Origin: Agromyces subbeticus DSM 16689
GTDB taxonomy: Bacteria; Actinomycetota; Actinomycetes; Actinomycetales; Microbacteriaceae
Direction: 5' to 3'
Length of the DNA stretch: 64,000 nucleotides
Assembly: GCF_000421565.1 (NCBI RefSeq)
Contig: NZ_ATXG01000007.1
Span: 1-64,000, forward strand
The notes under the pieces were generated by a model. That model searched no databases. It had not been told where the DNA came from and saw only the letters and a list, made by a program, of their open reading frames with translations. A program made the translations under genes and the position numbers. Position 1 is the stretch's first letter. Every line of letters begins with the position of its first letter. Shown here piece by piece: positions 53,901 through 62,085 of the stretch.

Positions 53901-56849
53901 CCGCACGAGCACGTGGTCGTCGACGGCGATGGGCAGCCTCGCTCCGTCGAGTCGCGGCGCGATGCCGACCCTGACCGTGCCGACAGCCCGTTCACCGAGT
54001 GCATCGACGACCTCGTACCGGAATTCGTCGGTGCCGGCCGAGTACTCCCCCGAGACGTACTCGAGCCAATCGGCGCCGCGCCCGGTCACGCTGCCTCGCT
54101 CGGGATTCGACTCCTGGCCGAGCAATTGCACGCTGTCGCCGTCGGGGTCGACGCCGCCGAGCGGGATCGGGATGCGAACGGTGTCACCCGCGAGCACCCG
54201 TGCCGTCACCGTGGCGGGCACGGGCGGCGTGTTCGTCTCGGGATCGGCGGCACGCACCGAGATCTGCACGGTGGCGGTCGCCGACTGGCCGTCTGGACCC
54301 GTGATGCGGTAGGTCGCCGCGAACTCCCCTGCCGTGTCAGGGGCGAAGTAGCGCAAACGGTCGCCATCGACGAAGAGCAGGCCCGCCTCGGGCGCCTGCT
54401 CGAGCTCGGGCTCGAGGGTGATCGGCAATGCATCGGGGTGTTCGTCATTGGCGAGCACTGAGATATCGATCACGTCGCCCGTGCGGGCGGCGATGGTGTC
54501 GGGCACGGCGACGGGCGGCTGGGTGCGGCGCAGCGCGGGCACCTGCACCAACGTCACTTCGCCCGCGGCCTCGGCGAGCCCGTTGCTGACTCGGTAGCCG
54601 AACACCGCGGAGCCGGTTTCGAGGGGCTGCGAGAGGGTGACCCGCAGGATGCGGTGCTCGACCACTTCGACCTGAACGCCGGCCTCAGCGGCCGGCTCCC
54701 CGAGGCCGGTGACGATGAGCACCCCGCCGACCGGGTCGATGTCGGTGGCGAGCACGTCGACATCGACCGCCTCGTCGGCGCGGAGGAACGCGGTGTGCGG
54801 CACCGTGATGGGCGTGGTGTCGCGCTCGGGTGGAGCGGTGACCTCGACCCGCACCCGGCCGGTCGCCGTGTCGATGCCGTCGGTGACCGTGTATTCGAGA
54901 TAGTGCGTGCGCACCGCGCTGCTCGTGAACCGGAACGTGCCGCCGTCGAAGTCGGGAGTGAGCTGTGTCTCGGGTTTCGCTGGAACCGCACTGAGCTGGA
55001 TGCGTCCGGAGCCGCCGCGCACATGACGCAGGGGCTCGATGCGAACCTCCTGCTCGGCGGTGACGAGCACCACGAACGAGTCCGCGATGAGCGGAACCGT
55101 GCCCGGCTCCCGCACGTCGACCTCGAGCGTTCCGGCGGCGACATCGCGTCCATCGGAGACGGCGAGGCCGACCGTGCGCTCGGCACCTTCGCCGTTCTTC
55201 TCGTCGAAGACGACGACGCCGTCGGCCGTCGACGACACGGCATCGGGCCCCGCGGTCACGGCCTGCTCGAGGAAGAACGGGTCGCCGTCGGGATCGATCC
55301 AGTCTCCGAGCGCGGCGGTCGTCACGCGACCGCCCACCGCCACGAGCGCCCGCGTCTGCCGCTGCTGCACCGGCGCCGCGTTCTCGTCTGGATCGCGGAC
55401 GGTCACCTGCACCGTCGCTCGCGCCGTGCCACCGAAGCCGTCGCCGACGATGTAGCCGAAGGCGATCACCCCCGAGACTTCGTCGTCGAGTGTGAGCTGC
55501 AGCTGCTGGTTGTCGGCGATGCGGGTGAGCGAGACGCCCGTGGGCAGCTCGCCGTCGACCGCGTCGACCACGAGCACGTCGCCGTTGGCGTCGTAGTCGT
55601 TCAGCAGCACGGGCAGCGTCGAGGTGCGCCCCGGGCGTGCGCCGAACTCGTCGGCAGCGGCGACGGGCGGCACCTGGCTCTGTTCGATCGTCGGCTCTGC
55701 ATCGGGGTCGTTCTGCTCGACCGTCTGCTCATCGCGTTCGATCTCGAGCAGGTCATCCCAGTTGTCGATGACGCCGTAGTCGTCGCCGGCTGCCCAGCTC
55801 GTGCCGCTCCGACGCTCGTTCAGCACGAGCGCGGTGCCGTTCGAGAGGAACCCGTATTCACCGGTGCCCGGCGCCGCCGCCAACTCGACGGCCGGTGCGG
55901 CGTCGGCCCCGCACGAGCGCCACGCGGTGCCCGACGCCCATGCGGCATGCAGGCAGCCCGCGTGGACGACCGGCGCTGCGGGCAGACCGTAGCGGCCATC
56001 GAGCCGCACTCGCGGCTCCCCGCCGTCGATGCCGACCGTCACGAGTCCCCGGCGCGTCGCGATGGCGATCTCGTCGCCCCCGCTCGAGGGCTCCTGCAGT
56101 ACGGGGTCGTCGCCGGACTCGATGAACGCGGCGAGGTCGACGGTGCCCCGGTCGAGGTGGAGCCTGCCGGCGTCGACATCGAGCACCGCCCAGCGACCAT
56201 CGACCGAGCTGATCTGCACCTCGGGCTCGCCGTCGACGGGCGCGATCTGCCACCGCGCGGCAACGGTCTCGGCCTCGGCGGCATCGACGCGCGCGATGTC
56301 TCCGGTCGACGGAGTGTAGGAGAAGAGCATGCCGTCGTCATCGACGGAGATGACGGCGCCCTCGCCGAAGACGAGCATCGGTTCGTCATCGGCGCTGAAC
56401 TGGGCGAAGTCGGCCACCGGTGTCGACCAGACGTCGCCATCGGAGGCGACGATCACGCGGGAACCGGCGAGGCCGAGCGAGGCGTCGTCGGGCGGCACTG
56501 CGACCGCGTCGGTGAGACTCGAGGTCGTGGCGTCGATGACGTCGACGGTGGCCCTGGCCGAATCGAGCACGAGCACGGTCGAGCCCTGCTGCACGATCTC
56601 GACCCCCGTCGAGCCGGTCTCGACCACCGAGTTCAGCTCGAGCACCGCCGTGTTCGCGCGGCCCACGGACTGATGGTCATTGCTCGGCACCCAGACCGCG
56701 GCGTCACCGAGATCGACGCGCTGGGCGGCGTACCCGCCGGATGCCACGGCCACGCCGGTGACGAGGGCCACGACCGCGGTCGTGGCCACCGCCGTGATGA
56801 TCGCCGGCCGGCGGGTGAATCGGCTCAGCGCTCGAAGCCGATTCATCAT
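50961..56849 (-). CDS. giant membrane-anchored Ig/cadherin-like and fibronectin III repeat protein
   Basis: A 1962-residue protein. A single transmembrane helix at about residues 15-37 anchors it with a short basic cytoplasmic tail. Residues about 45-370 look like a beta-propeller. From about 390 to 1500 I count eleven Ig/cadherin-like modules, recognisable from phrases such as VAVPDTIAARTGDVIDISVL and VLENDSDPDGSAL. Three fibronectin III modules follow (ITGYEIALLD, GSYVVTVAG, LAGYFVQRLV), then a C-terminal beta-rich domain. There is no LPXTG motif, so it is held by the N-terminal helix with the repeats outside. The ATG overlaps the kinase stop (ATGA) and moxR follows 12 bp later. It is probably an adhesin, cell-wall scaffold or the client of the cluster. 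Confidence 0.88.
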   Translation of the reverse strand: MMNRLRALSRFTRRPAIITAVATTAVVALVTGVAVASGGYAAQRVDLGDAAVWVPSNDHQSVGRANTAVLELNSVVETGSTGVEIVQQGSTVLVLDSARATVDVIDATTSSLTDAVAVPPDDASLGLAGSRVIVASDGDVWSTPVADFAQFSADDEPMLVFGEGAVISVDDDGMLFSYTPSTGDIARVDAAEAETVAARWQIAPVDGEPEVQISSVDGRWAVLDVDAGRLHLDRGTVDLAAFIESGDDPVLQEPSSGGDEIAIATRRGLVTVGIDGGEPRVRLDGRYGLPAAPVVHAGCLHAAWASGTAWRSCGADAAPAVELAAAPGTGEYGFLSNGTALVLNERRSGTSWAAGDDYGVIDNWDDLLEIERDEQTVEQNDPDAEPTIEQSQVPPVAAADEFGARPGRTSTLPVLLNDYDANGDVLVVDAVDGELPTGVSLTRIADNQQLQLTLDDEVSGVIAFGYIVGDGFGGTARATVQVTVRDPDENAAPVQQRQTRALVAVGGRVTTAALGDWIDPDGDPFFLEQAVTAGPDAVSSTADGVVVFDEKNGEGAERTVGLAVSDGRDVAAGTLEVDVREPGTVPLIADSFVVLVTAEQEVRIEPLRHVRGGSGRIQLSAVPAKPETQLTPDFDGGTFRFTSSAVRTHYLEYTVTDGIDTATGRVRVEVTAPPERDTTPITVPHTAFLRADEAVDVDVLATDIDPVGGVLIVTGLGEPAAEAGVQVEVVEHRILRVTLSQPLETGSAVFGYRVSNGLAEAAGEVTLVQVPALRRTQPPVAVPDTIAARTGDVIDISVLANDEHPDALPITLEPELEQAPEAGLLFVDGDRLRYFAPDTAGEFAATYRITGPDGQSATATVQISVRAADPETNTPPVPATVTARVLAGDTVRIPIPLGGVDPDGDSVQLLGQESNPERGSVTGRGADWLEYVSGEYSAGTDEFRYEVVDALGERAVGTVRVGIAPRLDGARLPIAVDDHVLVRPGRTISVRVLENDSDPDGSALSLQGVVVTQGAATATIDGDKIEVEVPPGEGDYGFRYDIENEHLGTASTFLRVVASEDAPLARPEASDTVLTLSDILDEDRIDVPVLRNVFLSDADVADLDVALVDGYDRGAEVRRDGSIRVQVEDQRRIIPFSVAHPEDPAVTAHAFIWIPGRDDALPQLRADAPRVRVMSGEAVTLELDDYVIAASGRPVELTDAATVRASHSDGSELAVDQNTLRYRSEEGYFGPASLSFTVTDGESAEDPSARTGTIVIPITVLPTDNQPPVFTGGVIDFEPGQSKTIELLKLTNYPYPEARDDLVWKVLPPPVEGFSFSLDGDELTIRAEESTVKGTPAAIVVGVADGAGDGRPGRIELRVVPSTKPIARPVADTAVAARGRTTSIDVLVNDGATNPFPDVPLRVVGVRGIDADSLPDGVSIEPSNDRSTLNVTVDATAAPVNSSVQYQVADATDDPSRYAWGTVTISVQDRPDPVTGAQVTGFGDRSLDIAFGAGAFNNSPITGYEIALLDASSREVLRSSECAATTCTVPTPGNGPANAVIVSIQAKNAIGLSDPVEAPGPIWSDVIPSPPTDLRAVPRDGRLLIEWTPVSTGAGSSVGSYVVTVAGVSNEVSAGAVCTASLCSTESQPLANGSQVPIAVSARNQAYPALSVWTEAGGNGTPFGPPVAGGISVDGDAAAGTVTVTWDPFAGNGDPLAGYFVQRLVDGASEVPSGQYACSVTSPAPGSVVAPSTGGSVAQVVPVGPETTSLQFAGTATESTRYSFVVWGYNRAACSNTEVAGIVVRPAPGTIEGVDSRMGFRTTELYDRYIDRVAPNAWRYNIVAVDANGAQIPGTLREFRGSGWAQELFARPLGEAVRFRVQACSVWGSCGPWSGVLPSDASPSLTFALPSRVWDPATKTWSWTSAPENSGLPVAFSCGLDGARDEHPAQTPTSCQIPEAKPADRVWLDVEIAGVTVRYENR

Positions 56850-58264
56850 GGACCCTCGCCGAGATCGACCGCGACGTCGACGCACCGTTCAGCGCTCGAT
56901 GGGCCCGACTTGCCGTCGCGCGTGACCGTCACCGTGGCGCAGATGTGGTCGCCGTCATCGGCGGGAACGGTCAGGTGCGGTTCGCGCTGCACCGGGAGCG
57001 TCTCGCCGTCGACGATCACGACGTAGGCATCGCCCGCCTGGAGCCCCGGGTCGTTCCATGAGAAGGTCACGGCGCCGGCCTCTGCCACGCCGCGTACGTC
57101 GGACACGACGGGAATCGACCGCGAACCCTGGATAACGGCGTAGGCACCCGCCCCGACGAGTGCGATCAGCAGGACCGAGACGATCGAGACGCCCCATGCG
57201 AGCCGTCGAGCGGTCGGCGGCGCCGAGCGCGTTCGCCCGGTACTGGGGTCCCGCGGGCGGGAGTCCGCAGCGGGCCGAGCTGCACCGCGGCTCGCGCCGC
57301 GCGCGCGGCGACGACGGGCAGCGACGTCGGCAGTGCCGTGGCCGCTGATGCGGGTGCGCTCGTCGAGGTCGACGGCGGTCGCGAGCGCCCAGTCGTCCAT
57401 CGCCACCTCGAGCGGCGTCTGCGCGAGCCCGAGTTCCTCCTCCACCGCCTGCAGGTCGCGGATGAACTCGAGGGCACTCGACTGACGGCCAACCGGCGAT
57501 CGCGACATCGAGCGAGCGAGCACCGCCTCGAGGCTCGCCGGAACGTCGACCCGGCCGGTCGGAGCCGGCCTCGCCTTGTCGATGCGCGCCATGAGCGCCC
57601 CTGAGCCGTTGTCGCCGCCGGCGATCTCGAACGGGCTTCGTCCGGCGAGGAGGGAGTACACGGTGGCACCGAGCGACCACACCTCGCTGGCGACGCTGCC
57701 CGAGACCTCGTCGTGCAGCACCTCGGGCGCCGACCACGGTATCGAGAGCCCGACGGCTTCGCTGGCCTCAGCCTCACCGAGGGTGGCCGCGATGCCGAAG
57801 TCGGAGAGCACGGGGTGTCCGTATGCCGTCGTCAAGATGTTCGACGGCTTGATGTCGCGATGCAGCACGCCCTGGCGGTGCGCCGTCTCGACCGCGCTCG
57901 CGATGCGCACCCCCACGGCGAGCACTTCGGCGATCGGCAGCTGCACGGCACGGTACCGCTGCCCGAGCGAGGCCGAGCAGTACTCCATCACGAGGTACGG
58001 CCGGCCGTCGGCGGCCACGCTCGCCTGGTAGACCGTGAGGATCGAGGGATGCGAGGAGAGCTGGGCCATCAGGTTCGCCTCGGCCTGGAACATCTGACGC
58101 AGCTCGTCGTTGACGACCTCGGCGAGCAGCACCTTGATGGCCACGAGACGTCTCGGCATGTTCTGCTCGTAGAGGAACACGTCGGCGAAGCCGCCGGAGC
58201 CGAGCACCCGGATGAAGGCGAACCCGGGCAGGTTCGGCGGGTTGGACGGCAGTCGACGAGACAA
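56846..58264 (-). CDS. transmembrane Ser/Thr protein kinase
   Basis: A 472-residue Hanks-type kinase. It has the glycine loop VLGSGGFADVF, Lys44 in VAIKVL, HRDIKPSN (His135-Arg-Asp), SDFGIAAT (Asp155) and SAPEVL. A basic linker, one transmembrane helix (about 354-377) and a short extracytoplasmic fibronectin-like domain (FSWNDPGLQAGDAYVVIVDG) follow; there are no PASTA repeats. I take TTG at 58264 as start because GCAGGAGGACC precedes it. An in-frame ATG at 58330 overlaps a TACAAT sequence that is better read as a -10. It is coupled to the giant surface protein gene by ATGA, so the sensor domain may monitor that protein. Confidence 0.9.
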   Translation of the reverse strand: MSRRLPSNPPNLPGFAFIRVLGSGGFADVFLYEQNMPRRLVAIKVLLAEVVNDELRQMFQAEANLMAQLSSHPSILTVYQASVAADGRPYLVMEYCSASLGQRYRAVQLPIAEVLAVGVRIASAVETAHRQGVLHRDIKPSNILTTAYGHPVLSDFGIAATLGEAEASEAVGLSIPWSAPEVLHDEVSGSVASEVWSLGATVYSLLAGRSPFEIAGGDNGSGALMARIDKARPAPTGRVDVPASLEAVLARSMSRSPVGRQSSALEFIRDLQAVEEELGLAQTPLEVAMDDWALATAVDLDERTRISGHGTADVAARRRRARGASRGAARPAADSRPRDPSTGRTRSAPPTARRLAWGVSIVSVLLIALVGAGAYAVIQGSRSIPVVSDVRGVAEAGAVTFSWNDPGLQAGDAYVVIVDGETLPVQREPHLTVPADDGDHICATVTVTRDGKSGPSSAERCVDVAVDLGEGP

Positions 58265-58329
58265 CGGTCCTCCTGCCTGCACGGGTCGATGGAACGCCGC
58301 CCGGTTGCCGGCGGCGCCCGGTGAGGCCA

Positions 58330-58335
58330 TTGTAT
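58330..58335 (-). promoter_or_regulatory. possible -10 upstream of the kinase gene
   Basis: TACAAT on the minus strand lies 65 bp before the TTG start and overlaps a spurious ATG. Transcription from here would begin near 58323 and leave room for the AGGAGG site, giving an internal promoter for the kinase and downstream genes. Confidence 0.4.
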
Positions 58336-58395
58336 CCGCGACCCGGATGCCGCGACGGGCAGTCTCCACAGGCGACCGGCCGCCCGTGGCATCGG

Positions 58396-59223
58396 TCAGG
58401 CGTACTCGAGCTCTCCGTCGTCGGAGCGCGGCGCACCAGCCGGCCGAACGACCTTCAGCACGTCGACGACCACCGCAGTGACATTGTCGCGCCCGCCGTT
58501 GCCGAGGGCGGCTTCGAGCAGCTGCCTGGCCGCCTTCTCGGGCTTCTGGTTGGCGACCAGGAAGTGCCGGATGCCATAGGAGGTCAGCTCTTTGGTGAGC
58601 CCGTCGGAGCAGACCAGCAGTCGCATGCCGGGTTCGACCGCGATCGCCCGATAGTCGGGGATGGGCGCCTCGTGGAAGCCGACCGCCCTCGTGATGACGT
58701 TGGAGTGCGGGTGGGTGTCGGCTTCTTCACGGGTGATCTGCCCGGCGTCGACGAGCTCCTGCACGATCGAGTGGTCGACCGTGAGCTGTTCGAGCACCCC
58801 GCCCACGAGGCGATAGACGCGCGAGTCGCCGATGTTGAACACGATCCACGCGGGTTCGTCGGCGATCGCGCCGAGTGCCGCACCGGTCACGGTGGTGCCG
58901 CTGCCTTCGTCGGTGACGCCGGCGCCGCGCCCCATGTCTTGCACCGCGAGCCGGAGCGCCTGGTCGATCTCGGGCGTGCCGACGAGGGCCTTTCCACCGT
59001 GCTCGGCGAGTCGGGTGACCACCGCGGCGCTCGCGAAGTCGCCGGCTGCATGCCCGCCCATGCCGTCGGCGACGGCGAAGATCGGCGCCTGGGCGATGAA
59101 GCTGTCTTCGTTGACCTCGCGGCGCAGTCCGGTGTCGGTGACGGCGGCCCATGCGAGGGTGATCTCCGTGCCGTCGGGCAACGTCACCCGATGGCGGGCG
59201 TTGCCATTGCCGATCTGCGTCAC
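58396..59223 (-). CDS. PP2C-family Ser/Thr protein phosphatase
   Basis: A 275-residue PPM-type phosphatase with all metal-binding motifs: REVNEDSF (about 35-42), FAVADGMGGHAAGD (about 49-62), LLVCSDGLT (about 202-210) and GGRDNVTAVVV (about 242-252). It is soluble and would reverse phosphorylation by the kinase encoded 131 bp downstream. The start is GTG at 59223, 25 bp after the FHA gene stop. Confidence 0.95.
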   Translation of the reverse strand: MTQIGNGNARHRVTLPDGTEITLAWAAVTDTGLRREVNEDSFIAQAPIFAVADGMGGHAAGDFASAAVVTRLAEHGGKALVGTPEIDQALRLAVQDMGRGAGVTDEGSGTTVTGAALGAIADEPAWIVFNIGDSRVYRLVGGVLEQLTVDHSIVQELVDAGQITREEADTHPHSNVITRAVGFHEAPIPDYRAIAVEPGMRLLVCSDGLTKELTSYGIRHFLVANQKPEKAARQLLEAALGNGGRDNVTAVVVDVLKVVRPAGAPRSDDGELEYA

Positions 59224-59248
59224 CTGTGAAGCCTGCTGTCTGGTCGGG

Positions 59249-60391
59249 TCATGCGCTGGGGGAACCCTGGGCGGAGAGGATCTCGACGATCGTATCGTCT
59301 CCGAGCTCGAGCGTACTGCCGGGCATCACCACGATCGATTCGCCCGCCCTGAGGCGGCGCGCACCCGTCGCCGTGCGCAGCATCGTGCCGTTCGTCGATC
59401 GCAGGTCGGTGGCCACGAGTCGGGTGCCGACGACGCGAAGCTCGAGATGCGTGCCCGACACGATCTCGCCTGGCGAGGCGACCGTGATGAGCTGCGGCGA
59501 CGGCCCGGCGACCGTGATGCGGGGCGGGAGCGGGCGGCGGCCGATGAGCACCGGTACCGTCACCGTCACGGGCGCTCCTCTGCCGATGCGGAACCTGGGC
59601 GCGCCCGAGGTTGCGGCACCGACGACGGGCACCGATGAGCCCGGCGCGTCAGGCGGTCGCGGTGCCCCAACCGGCTCGGGCGTCGACGGGTCGGAGTCCG
59701 CAACCGCGGGGGGCAGGGCCGTCGTCATCGGCGACGTCGGCCGTGGCGGCGGCGTCGAGACCGCGTACCTCGACGGTCGCGGGGTGACGATCGTGTCGGC
59801 GACCGCCTCATGCAGTTCCGAGTGATGCAAGCGCGGTGCCAGCACCGTGTCGGCATCGAGCCATTCCTCCGCCGCGGGCTCGGTGGCGGGCCGCTCGGCC
59901 CGTTGCGGCGGTGCTCCCGCGGCCCATTCGACCGCCGAAGCCCTGAGGCTCGCCCTGGGGTGCGCGAGCTGTTCACCGTTGAGCTCGACGCGATCGAGCG
60001 CCGCCGCGGCATCCGTGAGGCGCACCGCGACGACGTCGTCGAAGTCCGCGAGATGCCACGGCCGGATACCGCGCGCGTCGAAGCGCCGGCTGCCGCCCGG
60101 CGAGTCCAGGTCGACTACGGCGTCTCCGCGCACGACCGCGGTCACGCTCGACGTGCTCTCGGCCGACCACCAGACGACGCCGAACGAGTCGATCGGGTCG
60201 ATGCGTCCGGACGGGATCAGCCCGACGAGCGCCTCGAGGGCGAGCGTCGTGTCGGTCGCCGCCTCGGCCAGCGCACTCAGCACTCGCTGCGGAGCGGGCG
60301 CCGAGAGCGCGACGATGAAGCGATCACCCACGATCACGTCCCACGCGGGCGCGCCGGCCTCTGCCGAACTCGAGACGACGCCTGCGACCAT
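59249..60391 (-). CDS. FHA-domain protein, first gene of the nine-gene cluster
   Basis: A 380-residue cytoplasmic protein. Residues about 15-165 form an uncharacterised alpha/beta domain (WDVIVGDRFIVALSAP onwards). A Pro/Ala-rich linker with TPRPSRYAVSTPPPRPTS, containing Thr residues that could be phosphorylated, leads to an FHA domain (about 285-375) with IGRRPLPPR, SGTHLEL and DLRSTNGTML. The FHA domain binds phosphothreonine. The ATG at 60391 is 7 nt from CAGACT, suggesting that the cluster starts with a leaderless message. Confidence 0.88.
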   Translation of the reverse strand: MVAGVVSSSAEAGAPAWDVIVGDRFIVALSAPAPQRVLSALAEAATDTTLALEALVGLIPSGRIDPIDSFGVVWWSAESTSSVTAVVRGDAVVDLDSPGGSRRFDARGIRPWHLADFDDVVAVRLTDAAAALDRVELNGEQLAHPRASLRASAVEWAAGAPPQRAERPATEPAAEEWLDADTVLAPRLHHSELHEAVADTIVTPRPSRYAVSTPPPRPTSPMTTALPPAVADSDPSTPEPVGAPRPPDAPGSSVPVVGAATSGAPRFRIGRGAPVTVTVPVLIGRRPLPPRITVAGPSPQLITVASPGEIVSGTHLELRVVGTRLVATDLRSTNGTMLRTATGARRLRAGESIVVMPGSTLELGDDTIVEILSAQGSPSA

Positions 60392-60398
60392 GCCGAAC

Positions 60399-60404
60399 AG
60401 TCTG
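60399..60404 (-). promoter_or_regulatory. -10 of a leaderless promoter (first gene of the nine-gene cluster)
   Basis: CAGACT on the minus strand ends 7 nt before the ATG at 60391. It would drive the FHA-PP2C-kinase part and perhaps all nine genes. Confidence 0.4.
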
Positions 60405-60461
60405 ACACCGGGTGGTGTGCAGCGGGAGCGGTTTCCGACCCATTCGGCCGAGTCGGCCGGT

Positions 60462-61892
60462 TCAGCGGCCGATGTAGCTCATCACGTGCTTGAGGCGCGT
60501 GTAGTCCTCGAAGCCGTAGTTCGAGAGGTCCTTGCCGTATCCCGAGTGCTTGAACCCGCCGTGCGGCATCTCGGCGACGATCGGAATGTGCGTGTTGATC
60601 CAGACGCAGCCGAAGTCGAGGTGCTTCGCGAAGCGCATCGCTCGAGCGTGATCGGTCGTCCACACCGAGGAGGCGAGGCCGAACTGCACGTCGTTCGCGA
60701 AGCGCAGCGCTTCGTCTTCATCGCGGAATCGCTGCACGGTGATGACCGGCCCGAATATCTCGCGCTGGATGATCTCGTCGTCTTGCGCGAGCCCCGAGAC
60801 GACGGTCGGCGTCCAGAAGTAGCCGCGCTCGCCCTGCCGGCCCCCGCCGGTCTCGACGACCGCATGATCGGGCAGCCGGTCGATGAAGCCCGACACCTGT
60901 GCGAGTTGGTTCGCGTTGTTCACCGGCCCGAAGAAGACGCCCTCGTCATGCGGCGCACCCGTGCGCAGCGTTGCCGCGTGCGCGGCGAGCGCGGCCGTGA
61001 ACTCGTCGGCGATGCGCTCGTGCACGAGCACTCGGGTGGCGGCCGTGCAGTCCTGGCCGGCGTTGAAGTACCCGGCTGCGGCGATGCCCTCGACCGCGGC
61101 CTCGATGTCGGCATCGTCGAAGACGATCACGGGCGCCTTTCCGCCGAGTTCGAGGTGCACGCGCTTCAGGTCGGATGCCGCGGCCTTCGCGACCTCCATG
61201 CCGGCGCGCACCGAGCCGGTGATCGCGACCATCTGCGGTGTCGGATGCTCGATCATCGCCGCGCCCGTGCTGCGGTCGCCGGTCACGACGTTCATCACGC
61301 CGGCCGGGAGGAACTCGGCAGCGACCTCGGCGAGGAGCAGCGTGGCGAGCGGGGTCGTGTCGGAGGGCTTCAGCACGATCGAGTTGCCCGCCGCGATCGC
61401 GGGCGCGAACTTCCACACCGCCATGTTGAGGGGATAGTTCCACGGCGTCACCTGCCCGATGACCCCGATCGGCTCGCGACGGATGAACGAGGTGTGATCG
61501 GCCAGGTACTCCCCCGCCGACCGGCCCTCGAGGTTGCGGGCGGCTCCGGCGAAGAAGCGGATCTGGTCGACGGAGAGGAGGATCTCGTCGTCGACGAGGC
61601 TTGCACGCGGCTTGCCGGTGTCCTGAGATTCCGCGTCGGCGAACTCCTCGGCGCGGGCCTCCATCGCGTCGGCGATGCGGAAGAGCGCGAGTTGGCGCGC
61701 AGCGGGCGTCGTCTCGCCCCAGACCTCGAACGCAGCGGATGCCGCCTGGTAGGCCGCGTCGACGTCGGCCGCCGTCGAGACCGGCGCCTTCGCGTAGACC
61801 TCCTCGGTGGCCGGGTCGATGAGGTCGAGACTCACGCCTCCGCGACCGTCGACGTACTCGCCGTCGATGAAGTTCCGAAGTGTCGTCGTCAT
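60462..61892 (-). CDS. gamma-aminobutyraldehyde-type dehydrogenase
   Basis: A 476-residue NAD(P)-dependent aldehyde dehydrogenase. The catalytic Cys282 is in FNAGQDCTAAT, the general base Glu248 in HLELGGKAP, and TPWNYPLNM (149-157) and the C-terminal GGFKHSGYGKDLS are typical of the betaine/aminobutyraldehyde group. It probably oxidises 4-aminobutanal from putrescine to GABA, feeding gabT. GAGGAC precedes the ATG by about 8 nt. It is divergent from an Lrp-type regulator and a class III aminotransferase that could make its substrate. Confidence 0.9.
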   Translation of the reverse strand: MTTTLRNFIDGEYVDGRGGVSLDLIDPATEEVYAKAPVSTAADVDAAYQAASAAFEVWGETTPAARQLALFRIADAMEARAEEFADAESQDTGKPRASLVDDEILLSVDQIRFFAGAARNLEGRSAGEYLADHTSFIRREPIGVIGQVTPWNYPLNMAVWKFAPAIAAGNSIVLKPSDTTPLATLLLAEVAAEFLPAGVMNVVTGDRSTGAAMIEHPTPQMVAITGSVRAGMEVAKAAASDLKRVHLELGGKAPVIVFDDADIEAAVEGIAAAGYFNAGQDCTAATRVLVHERIADEFTAALAAHAATLRTGAPHDEGVFFGPVNNANQLAQVSGFIDRLPDHAVVETGGGRQGERGYFWTPTVVSGLAQDDEIIQREIFGPVITVQRFRDEDEALRFANDVQFGLASSVWTTDHARAMRFAKHLDFGCVWINTHIPIVAEMPHGGFKHSGYGKDLSNYGFEDYTRLKHVMSYIGR

Positions 61893-62000
61893 GCTGGCGT
61901 CCTCGCTGCTCGTGGGGCCCGCACTCGCCTGGGCGCGGCTGTTCCGGCGCCCTCGTGGGCCGTCGCGGCCATGGTACCCGCGATCCGTCGCCGAATGCGA

Positions 62001-62025
62001 GCAACAACGGCGAAATCAGTTGTGC
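62001..62025. promoter_or_regulatory. imperfect inverted repeat between the dehydrogenase and Lrp genes
   Basis: GCAACAAC (62001-62008) and GTTGTGC (62019-62025) flank an AT-richer centre, in the only AT-rich part of the 193-bp divergent region. This suits binding by the adjacent Lrp-family regulator. Confidence 0.35.
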
Positions 62026-62073
62026 AAAGGCAGAATATCGACGGAATCGCTTGCCCGCGGCATCCGTCACTGT

Positions 62074-62079
62074 CACAAT
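62074..62079 (+). promoter_or_regulatory. -10 of a leaderless promoter (Lrp regulator)
   Basis: CACAAT ends 6 nt before the ATG at 62086, with no ribosome binding site. Confidence 0.5.
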
Positions 62080-62085
62080 CGACGA

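Noticed and set aside
54654..57026. A 790-codon open frame opposite the giant repeat protein and kinase
   Set aside because: Antisense shadow; the minus-strand frame carries Ig/fibronectin and kinase motifs with start/stop coupling.
58265..58369. Longer kinase starting at ATG 58369 or 58330
   Set aside because: The added residues have no kinase similarity, and the ATG at 58330 overlaps a -10-like TACAAT, while TTG 58264 has a good AGGAGG.
60440..60460. Small palindrome CGGCCGA-G-TCGGCCG after the aldehyde dehydrogenase stop
   Set aside because: The arms nearly meet at a single base, so an RNA hairpin would have no proper loop; too weak to call a terminator.
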